Shown piece by piece: positions 37,977 through 49,240 of a stretch of 64,000 nt of DNA. Every line of letters starts with the position of its first letter. Position 1 is the first letter of the stretch. The notes beneath the pieces are model-generated. The model was not told the origin of the DNA. It worked only from the letters and a program-made list of their open reading frames with translations, and searched no databases. This stretch comes from Halomonas getboli. GTDB lineage: Bacteria > Pseudomonadota > Gammaproteobacteria > Pseudomonadales > Halomonadaceae. Where the stretch lies: assembly GCF_023094245.1 (NCBI RefSeq), contig NZ_JALMEW010000004.1, positions 186,001 through 250,000 of the forward strand, read 5' to 3'. Made by a program: the position numbers and the translations under genes.

Positions 37977-38633
37977 GTGAGCCTCGCCATCTTCGACCTG
38001 GACAACACCCTGCTCTCCATCGACAGCGACCATGCCTGGGGCGAGTTCCTGCTCGAGCAGGGCGCCGTGGACCCGGTGGCCTACAAGGAGGCCAACGACC
38101 GCTTCATGGCCGACTACGAAGCCGGCACCCTGGACATGGCGGAGTTCCTGGCGGTGGCCCTCAAGCCGCTGGCCGAGCACTCCTCGGCGCAGCTGACGGC
38201 CTGGCACCAGCAGTTCATGGCCAGCAAGATCGAGCCGCATATCTTGCCCCACGGCGAGGAGCTGATCGCTCGCCACCGGGCCAGCGGCGACACCCTGCTG
38301 ATCGTCACCGCCACCAACCGCTTCATCACCGGCCCCATCGCCGAACGCCTGGGCGTCGACGACCTGATCGCCGTTGAGCCCGAGATGGTCGATGGCCGCT
38401 ACACCGGGCGCGTCAGCGGCGTGCCCAGCTTCCGCGAAGGCAAGGTCACGCGCCTCGCACAGTGGCTCGAGGAGCGGGACGCCTCCCTGCACGACGCCTG
38501 GTTCTACAGCGATTCCCACAACGACCTGCCGCTGCTGGAGCAGGTCGACCACCCGGTGGCCGTGGATCCCGACGCCTCGCTGCGCCAGACCGCCGAGCAG
38601 CGCGGCTGGCGGATCATCAGCCTGCGGGACTGA
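37977..38633 (+). CDS. HAD-IB family hydrolase (SerB-like phosphatase)
   Basis: A 218-residue haloacid-dehalogenase subfamily IB phosphatase. Motif I is [10 protein letters not shown] with nucleophile Asp7 and Asp9, motif II is IVTATN near residue 106, and motif III/IV is [11 protein letters not shown] near 182. It resembles the histidinol-phosphatase/phosphoserine-phosphatase-like proteins found beside rppH in Pseudomonas. The exact substrate is not known. The GTG start has AGAGGAAA six bases ahead. It is divergent from rppH, with about 180 bases for promoters. Confidence 0.88.
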   Translation: MSLAIFDLDNTLLSIDSDHAWGEFLLEQGAVDPVAYKEANDRFMADYEAGTLDMAEFLAVALKPLAEHSSAQLTAWHQQFMASKIEPHILPHGEELIARHRASGDTLLIVTATNRFITGPIAERLGVDDLIAVEPEMVDGRYTGRVSGVPSFREGKVTRLAQWLEERDASLHDAWFYSDSHNDLPLLEQVDHPVAVDPDASLRQTAEQRGWRIISLRD

Positions 38634-38645
38634 GCCGGCTCAGAG

Positions 38646-38770
38646 CTGTAAGCTCGAAGCAGGAAGAGCGGCGCTTCGCGCCTGGAAGAAAAACAAATAA
38701 AAACCCCGCACAGGCCATGCCGTGCGGGGTTTTCTTACAGCTTCACGCTTCAAGCTTACGGCTGGTGTCA
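38646..38770. repeat. Heptad-repeat tract pair flanking the HAD/mdh terminator
   Basis: The left arm from 38646 is CTGTAAG, CTCGAAG, CAGGAAG. The right arm from 38734 is CTTACAG, CTTCACG, CTTCAAG, CTTACGG, CTGGTGT, in inverted orientation. The two arms bracket the terminator hairpin at 38700-38733. The mdh stop codon (38768-38770) is at the right edge. Confidence 0.8.
38700..38733. terminator. Bidirectional terminator between HAD gene and mdh
   Basis: AAAACCCCGCAC/GTGCGGGGTTTT (38700-38711 and 38722-38733) around a 10-base loop, with T-rich sequence after the stem on both strands. It serves the converging HAD and mdh genes. Confidence 0.9.
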
Positions 38771-39742
38771 GCCCAGCAGATGCTCCACCGCGGAGCGCTC
38801 TTCGCGCAGCTCGGTTTCGGTGGCGGTCATGCGCTCGCGGCTGAAGTCGTCGATCGCCAGGTCCTGCACGATCTCGTACTTGCCGTTCTTGCAGACCACC
38901 GGATAGGAATACATGATGCCCGGCTCGATGCCGTAGCTGCCGTCGGCCGGGATGCCCATGCTGACGATGCCGTCGCTGCCCAGCGCCCAGTCACGCATGT
39001 GATCGATGGCGGCGGAAGCGGCAGAAGCCGCGGAGGAGGCACCGCGGGCCTTGATGATGGCCGCGCCGCGCTGCTGCACGGTGGGGATGAAGTCGTTCTC
39101 GTACCAGTCGCGCTCGACCAGCTCCAGGGCCGGCTTGCCGTCCACCTTGCAGTGGGCCAGGTCCGGGTACTGGGTAGCGCTGTGGTTGCCCCACACGATC
39201 ATCGACTCGACGTCGGTGCTGTGCTTGCCGGTCTTCTGGGCCAGCTGGGTCAGGGCGCGGTTGTGGTCCAGACGCATCATCGCGGTGAACTGGCCGGCAT
39301 CGAGGTCCGGCGCGTTGCAGGACGCGATCAGGGCGTTGGTGTTGGCCGGGTTGCCCACCACCAGCACGCGCACGTCGCGGCTGGCGACGTCGTTCAGGGC
39401 CTTGCCCTGGGCGGAGAAGATCGCGGCGTTGGCCTCGAGCAGGTCCTTGCGCTCCATGCCCGGACCGCGCGGACGGGCGCCGACCAGCAGGGCGAAATCG
39501 GCATCCTTGAAGGCGACGTTGGGGTCGTCGGAGGCGACGATGTCCTGCACCAGCGGGAAGGCGCAGTCGTTGAGCTCCATCACCACACCGTTGAGCGCGT
39601 CCATGGCCGGGGTGATCTCGAGCAGCTGCAGGATGACCGGCTGGTCCTTGCCCAGCATGTCGCCGGAGGCGATGCGGAAGGCCAGGGAGTAGCTGATCTG
39701 GCCGGCTGCGCCGGTAATGGCAATACGGACGGGGTCTTTCAT
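38768..39742 (-). CDS. mdh: Malate dehydrogenase
   Basis: NAD-dependent oxidation of malate to oxaloacetate in the TCA cycle. The 324 residues match the long cytosolic-type bacterial Mdh group (about 326 residues) rather than E. coli Mdh (312). Motifs are [20 protein letters not shown] (NAD-binding) near the N-terminus, [16 protein letters not shown] near 89 (substrate loop arginines) and [13 protein letters not shown] near 155. [12 protein letters not shown] near 187 contains the catalytic histidine. A GAAGGAG site fixes the start at MKDPVRIA. Confidence 0.96.
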   Translation of the reverse strand: MKDPVRIAITGAAGQISYSLAFRIASGDMLGKDQPVILQLLEITPAMDALNGVVMELNDCAFPLVQDIVASDDPNVAFKDADFALLVGARPRGPGMERKDLLEANAAIFSAQGKALNDVASRDVRVLVVGNPANTNALIASCNAPDLDAGQFTAMMRLDHNRALTQLAQKTGKHSTDVESMIVWGNHSATQYPDLAHCKVDGKPALELVERDWYENDFIPTVQQRGAAIIKARGASSAASAASAAIDHMRDWALGSDGIVSMGIPADGSYGIEPGIMYSYPVVCKNGKYEIVQDLAIDDFSRERMTATETELREERSAVEHLLG

Positions 39743-39881
39743 CGTGGCTCCTTCGGTTGTCGCCGTGAGGATCGGCCGGGGCGACGGAGCGGCCCGGCCG
39801 GGATCTAAACCGAGGGAAATGGTATGCCTGCGGTGCACAAAACTCAATTCGACCTGCGCAGCAGGCGCGGCCGCGCTGCCC

Positions 39882-40373
39882 TCAGGCGCCGCTGGAGGCC
39901 TGAGCGGCGGGGGCGTGTACCGCGTGCAGCCGGGCAATCAGGCGATCTTCCAGCGAGAAGCGCTCGGAGAGCCCCTTGGACAGACGCTCCAGCCAGGCCG
40001 GCAGCCGCGTCAGGTAATGCTGACAGCGCACCGGCGTGGCGTAGTCCTCGTCGAAGGAAAGCACCAGCTCGGTGGACATCTCGAGGCGCTCGAGCAGCCG
40101 TTCGGCGAGCCCCAGGGCATCATCATCCTCGAAGGCCTCGGCCTCGGCCTTGAGCTGGGGATAGATCTCGAAGTGCCCGGCGCTGATGTAGTCCATCAGC
40201 AGTTCGCTGAAGGCGTCGATGCGCGGCTTGGTGATCGCCTCGAGCTCGGCGTCGCAGGCCGCCTTGAGCTCCTCGAAGTGACGCAGCAGCGTGCGCCGTT
40301 CGCCGAGCCAGCGATCGATCAGCCTGTGGACGCCCCCCCAGCGTTCCTGTGCGCTCTTGCAGTCTTCCAGCAT
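39882..40373 (-). CDS. rsd: Rsd/AlgQ family anti-sigma-70 regulator
   Basis: A 163-residue all-helical protein matching the Rsd/AlgQ family. [19 protein letters not shown] corresponds to E. coli Rsd LVDRWLHVRKHLL, and [17 protein letters not shown] to [33 protein letters not shown] corresponds to IGEALEARFVLEDKLI. Rsd binds region 4 of the housekeeping sigma factor and in E. coli also stimulates SpoT with HPr. Start at [10 protein letters not shown] with GAGGGAAG upstream. It lies between mdh and dsbB on the same strand. Confidence 0.9.
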   Translation of the reverse strand: MLEDCKSAQERWGGVHRLIDRWLGERRTLLRHFEELKAACDAELEAITKPRIDAFSELLMDYISAGHFEIYPQLKAEAEAFEDDDALGLAERLLERLEMSTELVLSFDEDYATPVRCQHYLTRLPAWLERLSKGLSERFSLEDRLIARLHAVHAPAAQASSGA

Positions 40374-40458
40374 GGTGCTTCCCTCGCTCGATGGAACCGA
40401 CCTCGGACACCCAGGCCCCGGGCCCGAAGCCTCAGAGTCCTCCCTGGGGCGAGCGCTG

Positions 40459-41010
40459 TCAATCCTGCGACGGATCTCCCGACCAACGATAGCCGTGGCG
40501 AGTCTGCAGCGACCGCCACAGCAGGCCCAGCGGCACCAGCACCAGCACCACAAAGCCGATCAGCGTCCAGCCCGGCAGCGACAGCCCCAGGAAACGCGCG
40601 CTGATCTCGGCGCACTCGCCCGAGGCGCTGAGCACCATGGAAATCACCTTCTGCAAGGGCAACACTTCCAACATGTAGTCGAGCCCCGGACCGCAGCTCG
40701 GCACCTGATCGGCGGGCAGCGACTGCAGCCACAGGTGACGCCCGGCCAGGCCGATGCCGGTGCCCACCGCTAGCAGCGAGAGCAGCCCGTAGAGCGCCGC
40801 GCCGAGGCGGCCCTGCGGGTCGTGCAGCGCCGCCACGGCGAACACCACGCCGGCCGAGATCACCGCCACCCGCTGAAAGATGCACAGCGGGCAGGGCTCG
40901 AGCCCGACGATGTGCTCCAGGCCCAGCGCCACCGCCATCATCAGCACGCAGAAGGCCAGGCCGGCCAGGCTCCAGCAGCGCACGCGCGCCTCGCGCAGGG
41001 TATCGATCAT
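40459..41010 (-). CDS. dsbB: Disulfide bond formation protein B
   Basis: An inner-membrane quinone reductase that reoxidises periplasmic DsbA. The 183 residues contain four membrane helices and both redox-active cysteine pairs: Cys40/Cys43 (EPCPLC) and Cys106/Cys133 in the second periplasmic loop. The FQRVAV stretch after the first pair is the quinone-site arginine region. Its ATG overlaps the gshA stop by four bases, so these two thiol-metabolism genes are coupled. Confidence 0.95.
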   Translation of the reverse strand: MIDTLREARVRCWSLAGLAFCVLMMAVALGLEHIVGLEPCPLCIFQRVAVISAGVVFAVAALHDPQGRLGAALYGLLSLLAVGTGIGLAGRHLWLQSLPADQVPSCGPGLDYMLEVLPLQKVISMVLSASGECAEISARFLGLSLPGWTLIGFVVLVLVPLGLLWRSLQTRHGYRWSGDPSQD

Positions 41011-42638
41011 GCCGCACCTCCCGAACGCAGCGGGCTGAAGGCGCGAGACTCGCGAGCCCGGGCGAAGTAGTCGGCCAGGAAGTCGGCGAAGGACGCGACG
41101 TCGGCGGCCTCGATGTCGCCCTGCTGCTGGTGGGAGGTCTCCACCAGCTGGTCGAACAGCGCCTCGCGGGCGCGCTCGATGGGCTCCTCGCGCAGGCGCT
41201 CGCCCTGCTCGCCGGCCAGCGCCAGCACCGCCTCGACGAATTCCTCATCGCGATTTTCCAGGCGCTCGAGCAGTCGGCCGGACGGCGTCAGCGACGGGTC
41301 CTCGAGGCGCGGCGCCAGCGCCGCCAGGGCGTCGGCGTGGGGCGTGCCGTCCTCGAGGCGATCCAGCAGCGCGGCGATCTCGCCGAGCCCCGTGAAGATC
41401 TCGCCACCCCAGTCGGCGATCGAACGCTTGGCGCCGTGATGATCGAGGCGCAGCTCGGGATCGCGCCCGCGGGACACCACCAGGCGGCGGTTGAAGTCCA
41501 GGTGTTCGCACTCCTCGTCGGAGATCCAGGGGCTGTCGGTGAGCAGGCACCACAGCAGGAAGACATCGATGAAGCGGCTCTGGTCGGCATCGATGCCCAG
41601 CGGATCGAAGGGGTTGAGATCCAGGCAGCGTACCTCGATGTACTCCACTCCGCGGGCCTCCAGCGCCTGGCTGGGGGTCTCGTCGTGACGCGCCACCCGC
41701 TTGGGCCGGATGTCGCTGTAGTACTCGTTCTCGATCTGCAGGATGTTGGCGTTGAGCTGGCGCCACTCGTCGCCCACGCGCACGCCGCGGGCCTCATAGT
41801 CGGGCCAGGGCGTGAAGATGGCGTGACGCAGGGTGTTGACGTAGTTCGACAGCGAGTTGAAGCAGATCTTGAGCTGCTCCTGCACCTTGTTCTGATAGCC
41901 CAGGTCGGACATGCGCAGGCTGGTGGCGTAGCGCGAGACCAGGGTCTCGTCGCCGTGGGCCTCGAGCCCCTCCGGCACTCGGCCATCGGGCAGGAAGCTG
42001 CGGTCGACCGCCGGCGAAGCGCCGAACAGATACAGCAGCAGCCAGCTGTGGCGGCGGAAGTTGCGAATCAGCGCGAAATAGCGCGCCGATCGATAGTCCT
42101 GCATCGCCGTCTCGCCCTCGCCGTCCAGCTCGCGCAGCAGCGCGAACAGGTCGTCAGGCAGCGAAACGTTGTAATGCACGCCGGCGATCGCCTGCATGAT
42201 GCGTCCGTAGCGCACGTCCAGGCCACGGCGGTAGACGTGCTTCATGCGCCCCACGTTGGAGTCGCCGTAGTCGGCGATCGGCACGCTGTCGTTGCCGTCG
42301 AGCCGGGCCGGCATGCTGGCCGGCCAGATGCGCTCCTCGCCCAGCCGGCGATAGGTGAAGCGATGCAGGTCGGCGAGGAAGTCCAGGGCGTCTTCCGGGC
42401 GGCTGTAGACCGGGGTGATGTACTCCAGCAGCGACTCGGAATAGTCCGTGGTGATGTGCGGATGGGTGAGCTTGGAGCCCAGCGCCCGCGGATGGGGACT
42501 CTGGGCGATGCGCCCGGCGTCGTCGACGCGCAGCCCTTCCTTCTCGATGCCGCGGCGCAGGCGACCGAAACGCCCCTGGTCGGCCAGCCGGCCGAGGCGC
42601 TCGATGTGGGGGGAAAGCGGTTCGGACAAGGTGATCAC
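41007..42638 (-). CDS. gshA: Glutamate-cysteine ligase
   Basis: First enzyme of glutathione synthesis, gamma-proteobacterial GshA type 1. Characteristic stretches are GIEKEGLRVDDAG near residue 32, LTHPHITTDYSESLLEYITP near 55, GVHYNVSLP near 150 and EYIEVRCLDLNPF near 335. A GTG (42638) is chosen, giving 543 residues. A TTG nine bases later with GGGGTGA ahead would also fit, and the N-terminus of E. coli GshA aligns just after it. A heptad tract separates it from tex. Confidence 0.94.
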   Translation of the reverse strand: MITLSEPLSPHIERLGRLADQGRFGRLRRGIEKEGLRVDDAGRIAQSPHPRALGSKLTHPHITTDYSESLLEYITPVYSRPEDALDFLADLHRFTYRRLGEERIWPASMPARLDGNDSVPIADYGDSNVGRMKHVYRRGLDVRYGRIMQAIAGVHYNVSLPDDLFALLRELDGEGETAMQDYRSARYFALIRNFRRHSWLLLYLFGASPAVDRSFLPDGRVPEGLEAHGDETLVSRYATSLRMSDLGYQNKVQEQLKICFNSLSNYVNTLRHAIFTPWPDYEARGVRVGDEWRQLNANILQIENEYYSDIRPKRVARHDETPSQALEARGVEYIEVRCLDLNPFDPLGIDADQSRFIDVFLLWCLLTDSPWISDEECEHLDFNRRLVVSRGRDPELRLDHHGAKRSIADWGGEIFTGLGEIAALLDRLEDGTPHADALAALAPRLEDPSLTPSGRLLERLENRDEEFVEAVLALAGEQGERLREEPIERAREALFDQLVETSHQQQGDIEAADVASFADFLADYFARARESRAFSPLRSGGAA

Positions 42639-42753
42639 CCCGTGTCGGGGACGCCGACGCCGGCGTCCCGGTGGACGTTTCGGGCGCCGCGGCACCCGCA
42701 AAGACCTCAGATTATGGTGCCGAAACTCGGCGATTCAAGGTAAGTCGGCTAAT

Positions 42754-42869
42754 AGGTTCGAGGTTCGAGGTTCGAGGTTCGAGGTTCGAGGTTCGAGGTT
42801 CGAGGCGGCAGGATGATGCCCTAGGGATCCGACTCCTCGCCCCTCACTCCTCACTCCTCGCCTCCTAAC
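42754..42869. repeat. Heptad-repeat tract pair with seven perfect AGGTTCG copies
   Basis: 42754-42802 is AGGTTCG repeated exactly seven times, followed by a degenerate AGGCGGC. About 30 bases on, the right arm (42835-42869) has CCTCGCC, CCTCACT, CCTCACT, CCTCGCC, TCCTAAC in inverted orientation. The tex stop codon (42865-42867) lies in the last unit. Confidence 0.92.
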
Positions 42870-45228
42870 GGTCACGCTTGGCCTTGAGCAGCGCCGCGCC
42901 CAGGGCGCCGAGCTGGCCATCCTCCTGGCCGCCACCCTTGCCGCCCTGCCCCTTGTCTCGGCCGCCCTTGCGCGGGGCCTTCCGGCCCTGGCGTTCGCCG
43001 GCGCCGCCGCGTCGGGTCGGCTGGCCGTCCTCGCCGGGCTGGTCGTCGAGACGCATGGAGAGCCCGACGCGGGCGCGCTCCAGATCCACGCTCATCACCT
43101 TGACCTTGACGATGTCGCCGGCCTTGACCACCGAGCGCGGGTCCTCGACGAACTTGTCGGACAGCGCCGAGATATGCACCAGACCGTCCTGATGCACGCC
43201 GATGTCGACGAAGGCGCCGAAGTGGGTGACGTTAGTCACGCTGCCCTCGAGCACCATGCCGGGCTCCAGGTCCTTGAGCGTCTCGACGCCCTCGCGGAAC
43301 TCCGCCGCCTTGAACTCGGGGCGCGGGTCGCGGCCCGGCTTGTCGAGCTCCTTGAGGATGTCACTGACGGTGGGCACGCCGAAGCGCTCGTCGGCGAAGT
43401 CGGCGGGCTTGAGGGCCTTGAGGGTCGCGCTGTCGCCGATCAGCCCGCCCAGCTCACGCTGGCTCTGCTGGGCGATGCGCTCGACCAGCGGATAGGCCTC
43501 CGGGTGCACGGCGCTGGCATCCAGCGGATTGTCACCGCCCATGATGCGCAGGAAGCCGGCGCACTGCTCGAAGGTCTTGGGCCCCAGGCGGCTGACGTCG
43601 AGCAGCTGCTTGCGGCTGGCGAAGGCGCCCTCGGCGTCGCGGCGGGCGACGATGTTCTCGGCAAGCCCCGCGTTCAGGCCGGCGACCCGCGACAGCAGTG
43701 CGCTGGAGGCGGTGTTCAGGTCGACGCCCACGGCGTTGACGCAGTCCTCGATCACCGCCTCCAGGCTGCGCGACAGCTGCACCTGGGAAACGTCGTGCTG
43801 GTACTGGCCGACGCCGATCGACTTGGGCTCGATCTTGACCAGCTCGGCCAGCGGATCCTGAAGCCGGCGGGCGATGGAGACCGCGCCGCGGATGGTCACG
43901 TCGAGCTCGGGCAGCTCGCGGGCGGCGTATTCCGAGGCCGAGTACACCGAGGCGCCGGCCTCGCTGACCATCACCTTGGAGAGGCGCTGCTTGCCCGCCA
44001 GCGCCTTGACCAGCTCGCCGGCGAGCCTGTCGGTCTCGCGGCTGGCGGTGCCGTTGCCCACCGCCACCAGGGCCACGTCATGCTTGTTCACCAGCCGCGC
44101 CAGCACCGCCAGCGACTCGTCCCACTGATTGCGCGGCGCGTGGGGGAAGATGGTGGCGTGCTCGAGGAAGCGACCGGTGGCGTCGACCACCGCCACCTTG
44201 CAGCCGGTACGCAGGCCCGGGTCGATGGCAAGCGTCGCCTTCTGCCCCGCCGGCGCGGCCAGCAGCAGGTCCTTGAGGTTGGCGGCGAACACCTCGATGG
44301 CCTCGAGCTCGGCGCGATCGCGCAGCCGGCCCATCAGCTCGGTCTCGAGGTGGGTGTAGAGCTTGACCCGCCAGGTCCAGCGCACCACCTCGCCCAGCCA
44401 GCGATCGGCGGGGCGGCCGTGATCGGCGATCTCGAAGTGCCTGGCGATCGCTACCTGGGCCGGATGCACGGCGGCCTCTTCCTCGCCGGGCAGGCGCAGG
44501 GTCAGCGCCAGCACTCCCTCGTTGCGGCCGCGGAACATCGCCAGCGCCCGGTGCGAGGGCGCCTTGGCCAGCGGCTCGTCGTGCTCGAAGTAGTCGGAGA
44601 ACTTGGCGCCCTCCTGCTCCTTGCCGGCGATGACCCGCGAAGACAGCTCGCCGTCGCTCCACAGCCGCTCGCGCAGCCGGCCGACCAGCTCGGCTTCCTC
44701 GGCGAAGCGCTCCATCAGGATCTGCTTGGCGCCGTCCAGCGCGGCCTTGGCATCCTCGATGGCCGGGATGTCGCCGTCGGCGGCGCGAAGATAGTTCGCG
44801 GCCTCGGCCTCGGGGTCGAGCGAAGGGTCGGCCAGCAGCGCGTCGGCGAGCGGCTCGAGGCCGGCCTCGCGGGCGATCTGCGCCTTGGTGCGACGCTTCT
44901 TGCGATACGGCAGGTAGAGGTCTTCCAGGCGCTGCTTGGTGTCGGCGGCGCGGATGCTGGCGGTGAGCTCGGGCGTCAGCTTGCCCTGCTCGTCGATGCT
45001 GGCCAGCACCGCCTCGCGGCGCTCCTCCAGCTCGCGCAGGTAGCCCAGCCGTTCATGCAGCTGGCGCAGCTGGGTGTCGTCGAGCCCGCCGGTGACTTCC
45101 TTGCGATAGCGGGCGATGAAGGGAACGGTGGCCCCGCCGTCGAGCAGCTCCACGGTGGCCGCCACCTGGGGGCCGCGAACGCCGAGCTCCTCGGCGAGAC
45201 GATCGATGATCTTGGCTTGTGCGTCCAT
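42865..45228 (-). CDS. tex: Tex family RNA-binding transcriptional accessory protein
   Basis: A 787-residue Tex/Spt6-like protein that binds RNA and influences transcription and, in some species, toxin expression. The domain order is an N-terminal helical region, a YqgF/RNase H-like domain ([17 protein letters not shown] near 335), then HhH motifs ([17 protein letters not shown] near 510). A C-terminal S1 domain ([24 protein letters not shown] near 655) and a basic, Gly-rich tail follow. Start at [11 protein letters not shown]; upstream in-frame codons have no family support. Confidence 0.96.
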   Translation of the reverse strand: MDAQAKIIDRLAEELGVRGPQVAATVELLDGGATVPFIARYRKEVTGGLDDTQLRQLHERLGYLRELEERREAVLASIDEQGKLTPELTASIRAADTKQRLEDLYLPYRKKRRTKAQIAREAGLEPLADALLADPSLDPEAEAANYLRAADGDIPAIEDAKAALDGAKQILMERFAEEAELVGRLRERLWSDGELSSRVIAGKEQEGAKFSDYFEHDEPLAKAPSHRALAMFRGRNEGVLALTLRLPGEEEAAVHPAQVAIARHFEIADHGRPADRWLGEVVRWTWRVKLYTHLETELMGRLRDRAELEAIEVFAANLKDLLLAAPAGQKATLAIDPGLRTGCKVAVVDATGRFLEHATIFPHAPRNQWDESLAVLARLVNKHDVALVAVGNGTASRETDRLAGELVKALAGKQRLSKVMVSEAGASVYSASEYAARELPELDVTIRGAVSIARRLQDPLAELVKIEPKSIGVGQYQHDVSQVQLSRSLEAVIEDCVNAVGVDLNTASSALLSRVAGLNAGLAENIVARRDAEGAFASRKQLLDVSRLGPKTFEQCAGFLRIMGGDNPLDASAVHPEAYPLVERIAQQSQRELGGLIGDSATLKALKPADFADERFGVPTVSDILKELDKPGRDPRPEFKAAEFREGVETLKDLEPGMVLEGSVTNVTHFGAFVDIGVHQDGLVHISALSDKFVEDPRSVVKAGDIVKVKVMSVDLERARVGLSMRLDDQPGEDGQPTRRGGAGERQGRKAPRKGGRDKGQGGKGGGQEDGQLGALGAALLKAKRDR

Positions 45229-45294
45229 GTAATCCTTGGCAATCCGGGACAGACGATCGCGACAAGGTATCACACCGCCTGCGATGCCGGCAGG

Positions 45295-45360
45295 TGCGAG
45301 GAGCGAGGCAGCATTACCCTGCCCCACGTCACGGGGTTTCTTCACGCTTCCCACTCGCCC
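45295..45360. repeat. Heptad-repeat tract pair, msrB/tex gap
   Basis: The left arm is TGCGAGG, AGCGAGG (45295-45308). The right arm is CTTCACG, CTTCCCA, CTCGCCC (45340-45360), inverted. The centre (CCCTGCCCCACGTCACGGGG) can fold into a short hairpin. The pair is weaker than the others, and the msrB stop lies about 50 bases away. Confidence 0.6.
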
Positions 45361-45412
45361 CCGCGCAGCGAGCGTTGTTCCAGCTTCAGGCTCTCGGCAA
45401 AACCGGGCCCGG

Positions 45413-45910
45413 CTATGCCGGCACGAAGCGCAGCGCCAGGCCGTTGTTGCACCAGCGCAGCCCGGTGGGCTCGGGGCCGTCCTCGAACACGTGGCCCTGA
45501 TGGCCGCCGCAGCGGGCGCAGTGGTACTCGGTGCGCGGAATCAGCATCACCAGGTCGAGCTCGGTAAGCAGATGCCCCTCCACATGGGTGAAGAAGCTCG
45601 GCCAGCCGGTGCCGGAATCGTACTTCATGTCGCTGGTGAAGAGCGTCAGGTCGCAGCCGGCGCAGCGGTACTCGCCGTCGCGGGTCTCCTTGTCCAGCGG
45701 GCTGGAATGCGCCGGCTCGGTGTCGGCCTGACGCAGGATCGCGAAGCGCTCCTCGGACAGGCGCTCGCGCCATTCGGCCTCGCTGAGCTCGAGCGGCGCG
45801 ATGTCCGGCGCACGCTCGAGATCGAGCTTGGGCCGCGCCTGGACCAGACCCGGCACCAGCCCGGCCAGGCCGCCGAGCCCCACAAGCCCCAGAAAATTAC
45901 GTCGTTTCAT
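45413..45910 (-). CDS. msrB: Exported peptide-methionine (R)-S-oxide reductase MsrB
   Basis: Repairs oxidised methionine (R-sulfoxide) in proteins. The 165 residues carry zinc-binding Cys83/Cys86 (CAGC) and Cys131/Cys134 (CARC), SGTGWPSF near residue 99 and the catalytic Cys154 in [11 protein letters not shown]. Unlike cytoplasmic MsrB, it opens with [18 protein letters not shown], a twin-arginine (Tat)-type signal, so it probably works in the periplasm. It lies downstream of pckA's end and upstream of tex on the same strand. Confidence 0.92.
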   Translation of the reverse strand: MKRRNFLGLVGLGGLAGLVPGLVQARPKLDLERAPDIAPLELSEAEWRERLSEERFAILRQADTEPAHSSPLDKETRDGEYRCAGCDLTLFTSDMKYDSGTGWPSFFTHVEGHLLTELDLVMLIPRTEYHCARCGGHQGHVFEDGPEPTGLRWCNNGLALRFVPA

Positions 45911-46062
45911 GTTGCGCCTCCGTTGTGACGGGACACCCTTGTGTCGTGCCCGGCGCGGCATCCTTACTCGCACGGCTCGTTCCCTATCGAAAAAGTAGCG
46001 GAAGGCGCCGCCACTCGGCGACGCCCTCCGGAGCACGGCGCCGAAGCGCGGGCTCGTCGGCT

Positions 46063-47616
<1,554 letters not shown>

Positions 47617-47866
47617 GTGGCGTTTCCTGGGCCGGAGGCCGTTCTCTCTCGTTTGCCGGGCGTCCGCGATGCGGTCTCATCCCCTCCCGGCGGCCGCTTG
47701 CGGTTGACCGTCTTGTGACAGCGGCGACCGGAACACGGAGGGGATGCGGGGCAGTATGGCAAACAAGTCGAGCGGCAGGAAATGCCGTCAGATCCACCAC
47801 TTTTTTCGTAATTTTACTACTACTTCGACGATATTGACGGCGACGCATCGCGCCGCCGCCTGGGCC

Positions 47867-48742
47867 TCAGTGCACGGTCGGCGGCGGGCCTTCGGGGTCG
47901 TCGAGCATCGCTTCCACCTCGGCGAGCGTGAACTCGTAGCGGGTATGGCAGAAGTGGCACTGGGTGGCGATGCCGCCCTGCTCGGCGAGGATGTCGCGCA
48001 GCTCTTCGCTGCCCAGCGACAGCAGGGCGCCGGCGATACGCTCGCGGGAACAGGTGCAGGCGAAGCGCAGCGCCTTGGGCTCGAAGACCCTCACGGTCTC
48101 CTCGTGATAGAGGCGATGCAGCAGCTCGCGCTGCTCGACCGCGAGCAGCTCGGCGTCGGTCAGGGTCGAGGCCAGGTGCACGGTGCGTTCCCAGGCGTCG
48201 TCGTCCTGATTCTGCGCCTCGTCGGGCAGGCGCTGCAGCAGCAGGCCGGCGGCGCGCGTGCCGTCGTCGGCCAGCCACAGGCGGGTCGGCAGCTGCTCGG
48301 ACTGGGCGAAGTAGTCTTCCAGGCAACCGGCCAGGCTGTCGCGAGTCAACGCCACGATGCCCTGGTAGCGATGGCCCTCGCGCGGGTCCAGGGTGATGGT
48401 CACCTTGCCCTCGCCCAGCAGCTCGGCGAAGCTCGCGTCCTCGGCGGGAATCGCCGCGTCCTCGTCGAGCCGGGCGATGGCGCGCAGCTCGCCGCCGGGA
48501 TTGGACTCGGCCATCAGCAGCGACAGCGGCCCATCGCCGCGCACCTCGATGCTCATGGTGCCGTCGAGCTTGATGGTCTCGGTGAGCAGGGCCACCGCGG
48601 CCAGCAGCTCGCCGAGCTGGCGGGTCACCGCCGGCGGATAGTCGTGGCGCTCCATGACCTCGGCGTGCGCCTCCTGGAGGGTGACAATCTCGCCGCGGAC
48701 GTTGGTCTCCTCGAAGAGGAAACGCTGAATCTGGTCGTTCAT
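47867..48742 (-). CDS. hslO: Redox-regulated chaperone Hsp33
   Basis: A holdase that protects proteins during oxidative stress, activated by disulfide formation and zinc loss. The 291 residues start at [12 protein letters not shown]. The redox switch cysteines are Cys229 and Cys231 (CTCS) and Cys262 and Cys265 (CHFC), the four zinc ligands. The linker ahead is the usual length. An in-frame upstream extension consists of translated repeat sequence and is rejected. It lies downstream of hslR. Confidence 0.95.
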   Translation of the reverse strand: MNDQIQRFLFEETNVRGEIVTLQEAHAEVMERHDYPPAVTRQLGELLAAVALLTETIKLDGTMSIEVRGDGPLSLLMAESNPGGELRAIARLDEDAAIPAEDASFAELLGEGKVTITLDPREGHRYQGIVALTRDSLAGCLEDYFAQSEQLPTRLWLADDGTRAAGLLLQRLPDEAQNQDDDAWERTVHLASTLTDAELLAVEQRELLHRLYHEETVRVFEPKALRFACTCSRERIAGALLSLGSEELRDILAEQGGIATQCHFCHTRYEFTLAEVEAMLDDPEGPPPTVH

Positions 48743-48760
48743 GATGCTTGCCTGGTTGGA

Positions 48761-48865
48761 GGTGAGGAGTAAGGGGTAAAGCGTGAGGAGTAAGGGGCAA
48801 AGCGTGAGGAGCAAGGGGATGCCACAGGCGCCTCACGCCTTGCCCCTCCCCCTCACGCTTCACTC
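48761..48865. repeat. Heptad-repeat tract pair, hslR/hslO gap
   Basis: The left arm (48761-48816) has eight units: GGTGAGG, AGTAAGG, GGTAAAG, CGTGAGG, AGTAAGG, GGCAAAG, CGTGAGG, AGCAAGG. The right arm (48831-48865) is CCTCACG, CCTTGCC, CCTCCCC, CTCACGC, TTCACTC, inverted. The two can form a long imperfect stem. The hslR stop codon (48860-48862) is in the last unit. Confidence 0.9.
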
Positions 48866-49240
48866 ACCCCGCATAAAACGCTTGATCTCGCGGCGCTGTT
48901 TCTTGTCGGGGCGCTTGAGCGGATGCTGCATGGCCTGATTGGCCTGGCGGCGGCTCTCGGCTTCCTTGGTCCGCCGCGCCTCGCTCTCCGCGGTCTCGCG
49001 ATAGAGCTCGCGGGCCTCCGGGGCGCCGCGGCGCTGCTCGGAGAGCGCCACCACTTCGACCTCCCAGGTGTCCCAGCCCTGGGGCACGCGGATCAGAGCG
49101 CCGATCTCCACGGCCTTGCTGGTCTTGGCGCGACCGCCGTTGTAGTGCACCTTGCCGCCCTCGATGGCCTTCTTGGCCAACGCACGGGTCTTGAAGAAGC
49201 GCGCCGCCCACAACCACTTGTCAAGACGCACGCCGCTCAT
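48860..49240 (-). CDS. hslR: Heat shock protein 15 (S4-domain RNA-binding)
   Basis: Binds free 50S subunits that carry a nascent chain and helps recycle stalled ribosomes. The 126 residues begin with an S4 RNA-binding domain (VRLDKWLWAARFFKTRALAKK, then GGRAKTSKAVEIGALI). A very basic Arg/Lys/Gln-rich tail follows, as in E. coli HslR. Its ATG overlaps the yrfG stop by four bases. Order yrfG-hslR-hslO is conserved with E. coli. Confidence 0.95.
   Translation of the reverse strand: MSGVRLDKWLWAARFFKTRALAKKAIEGGKVHYNGGRAKTSKAVEIGALIRVPQGWDTWEVEVVALSEQRRGAPEARELYRETAESEARRTKEAESRRQANQAMQHPLKRPDKKQRREIKRFMRGE

Noticed and set aside
39743..39937. 65-residue N-terminal extension of mdh
   Set aside because: The extension is Pro/Ala-rich with no family support, while MKDPVRIA has a strong GAAGGAG ribosome binding site.
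42754..42802. AGGTTCG array considered as a CRISPR
   Set aside because: Units are seven bases with no spacers and no cas genes nearby; it is a simple tandem repeat.
48743..48814. N-terminal extension of hslO ([20 protein letters not shown])
   Set aside because: It looks like a signal peptide, but it is translated heptad-repeat DNA; the family start is MNDQIQRF.
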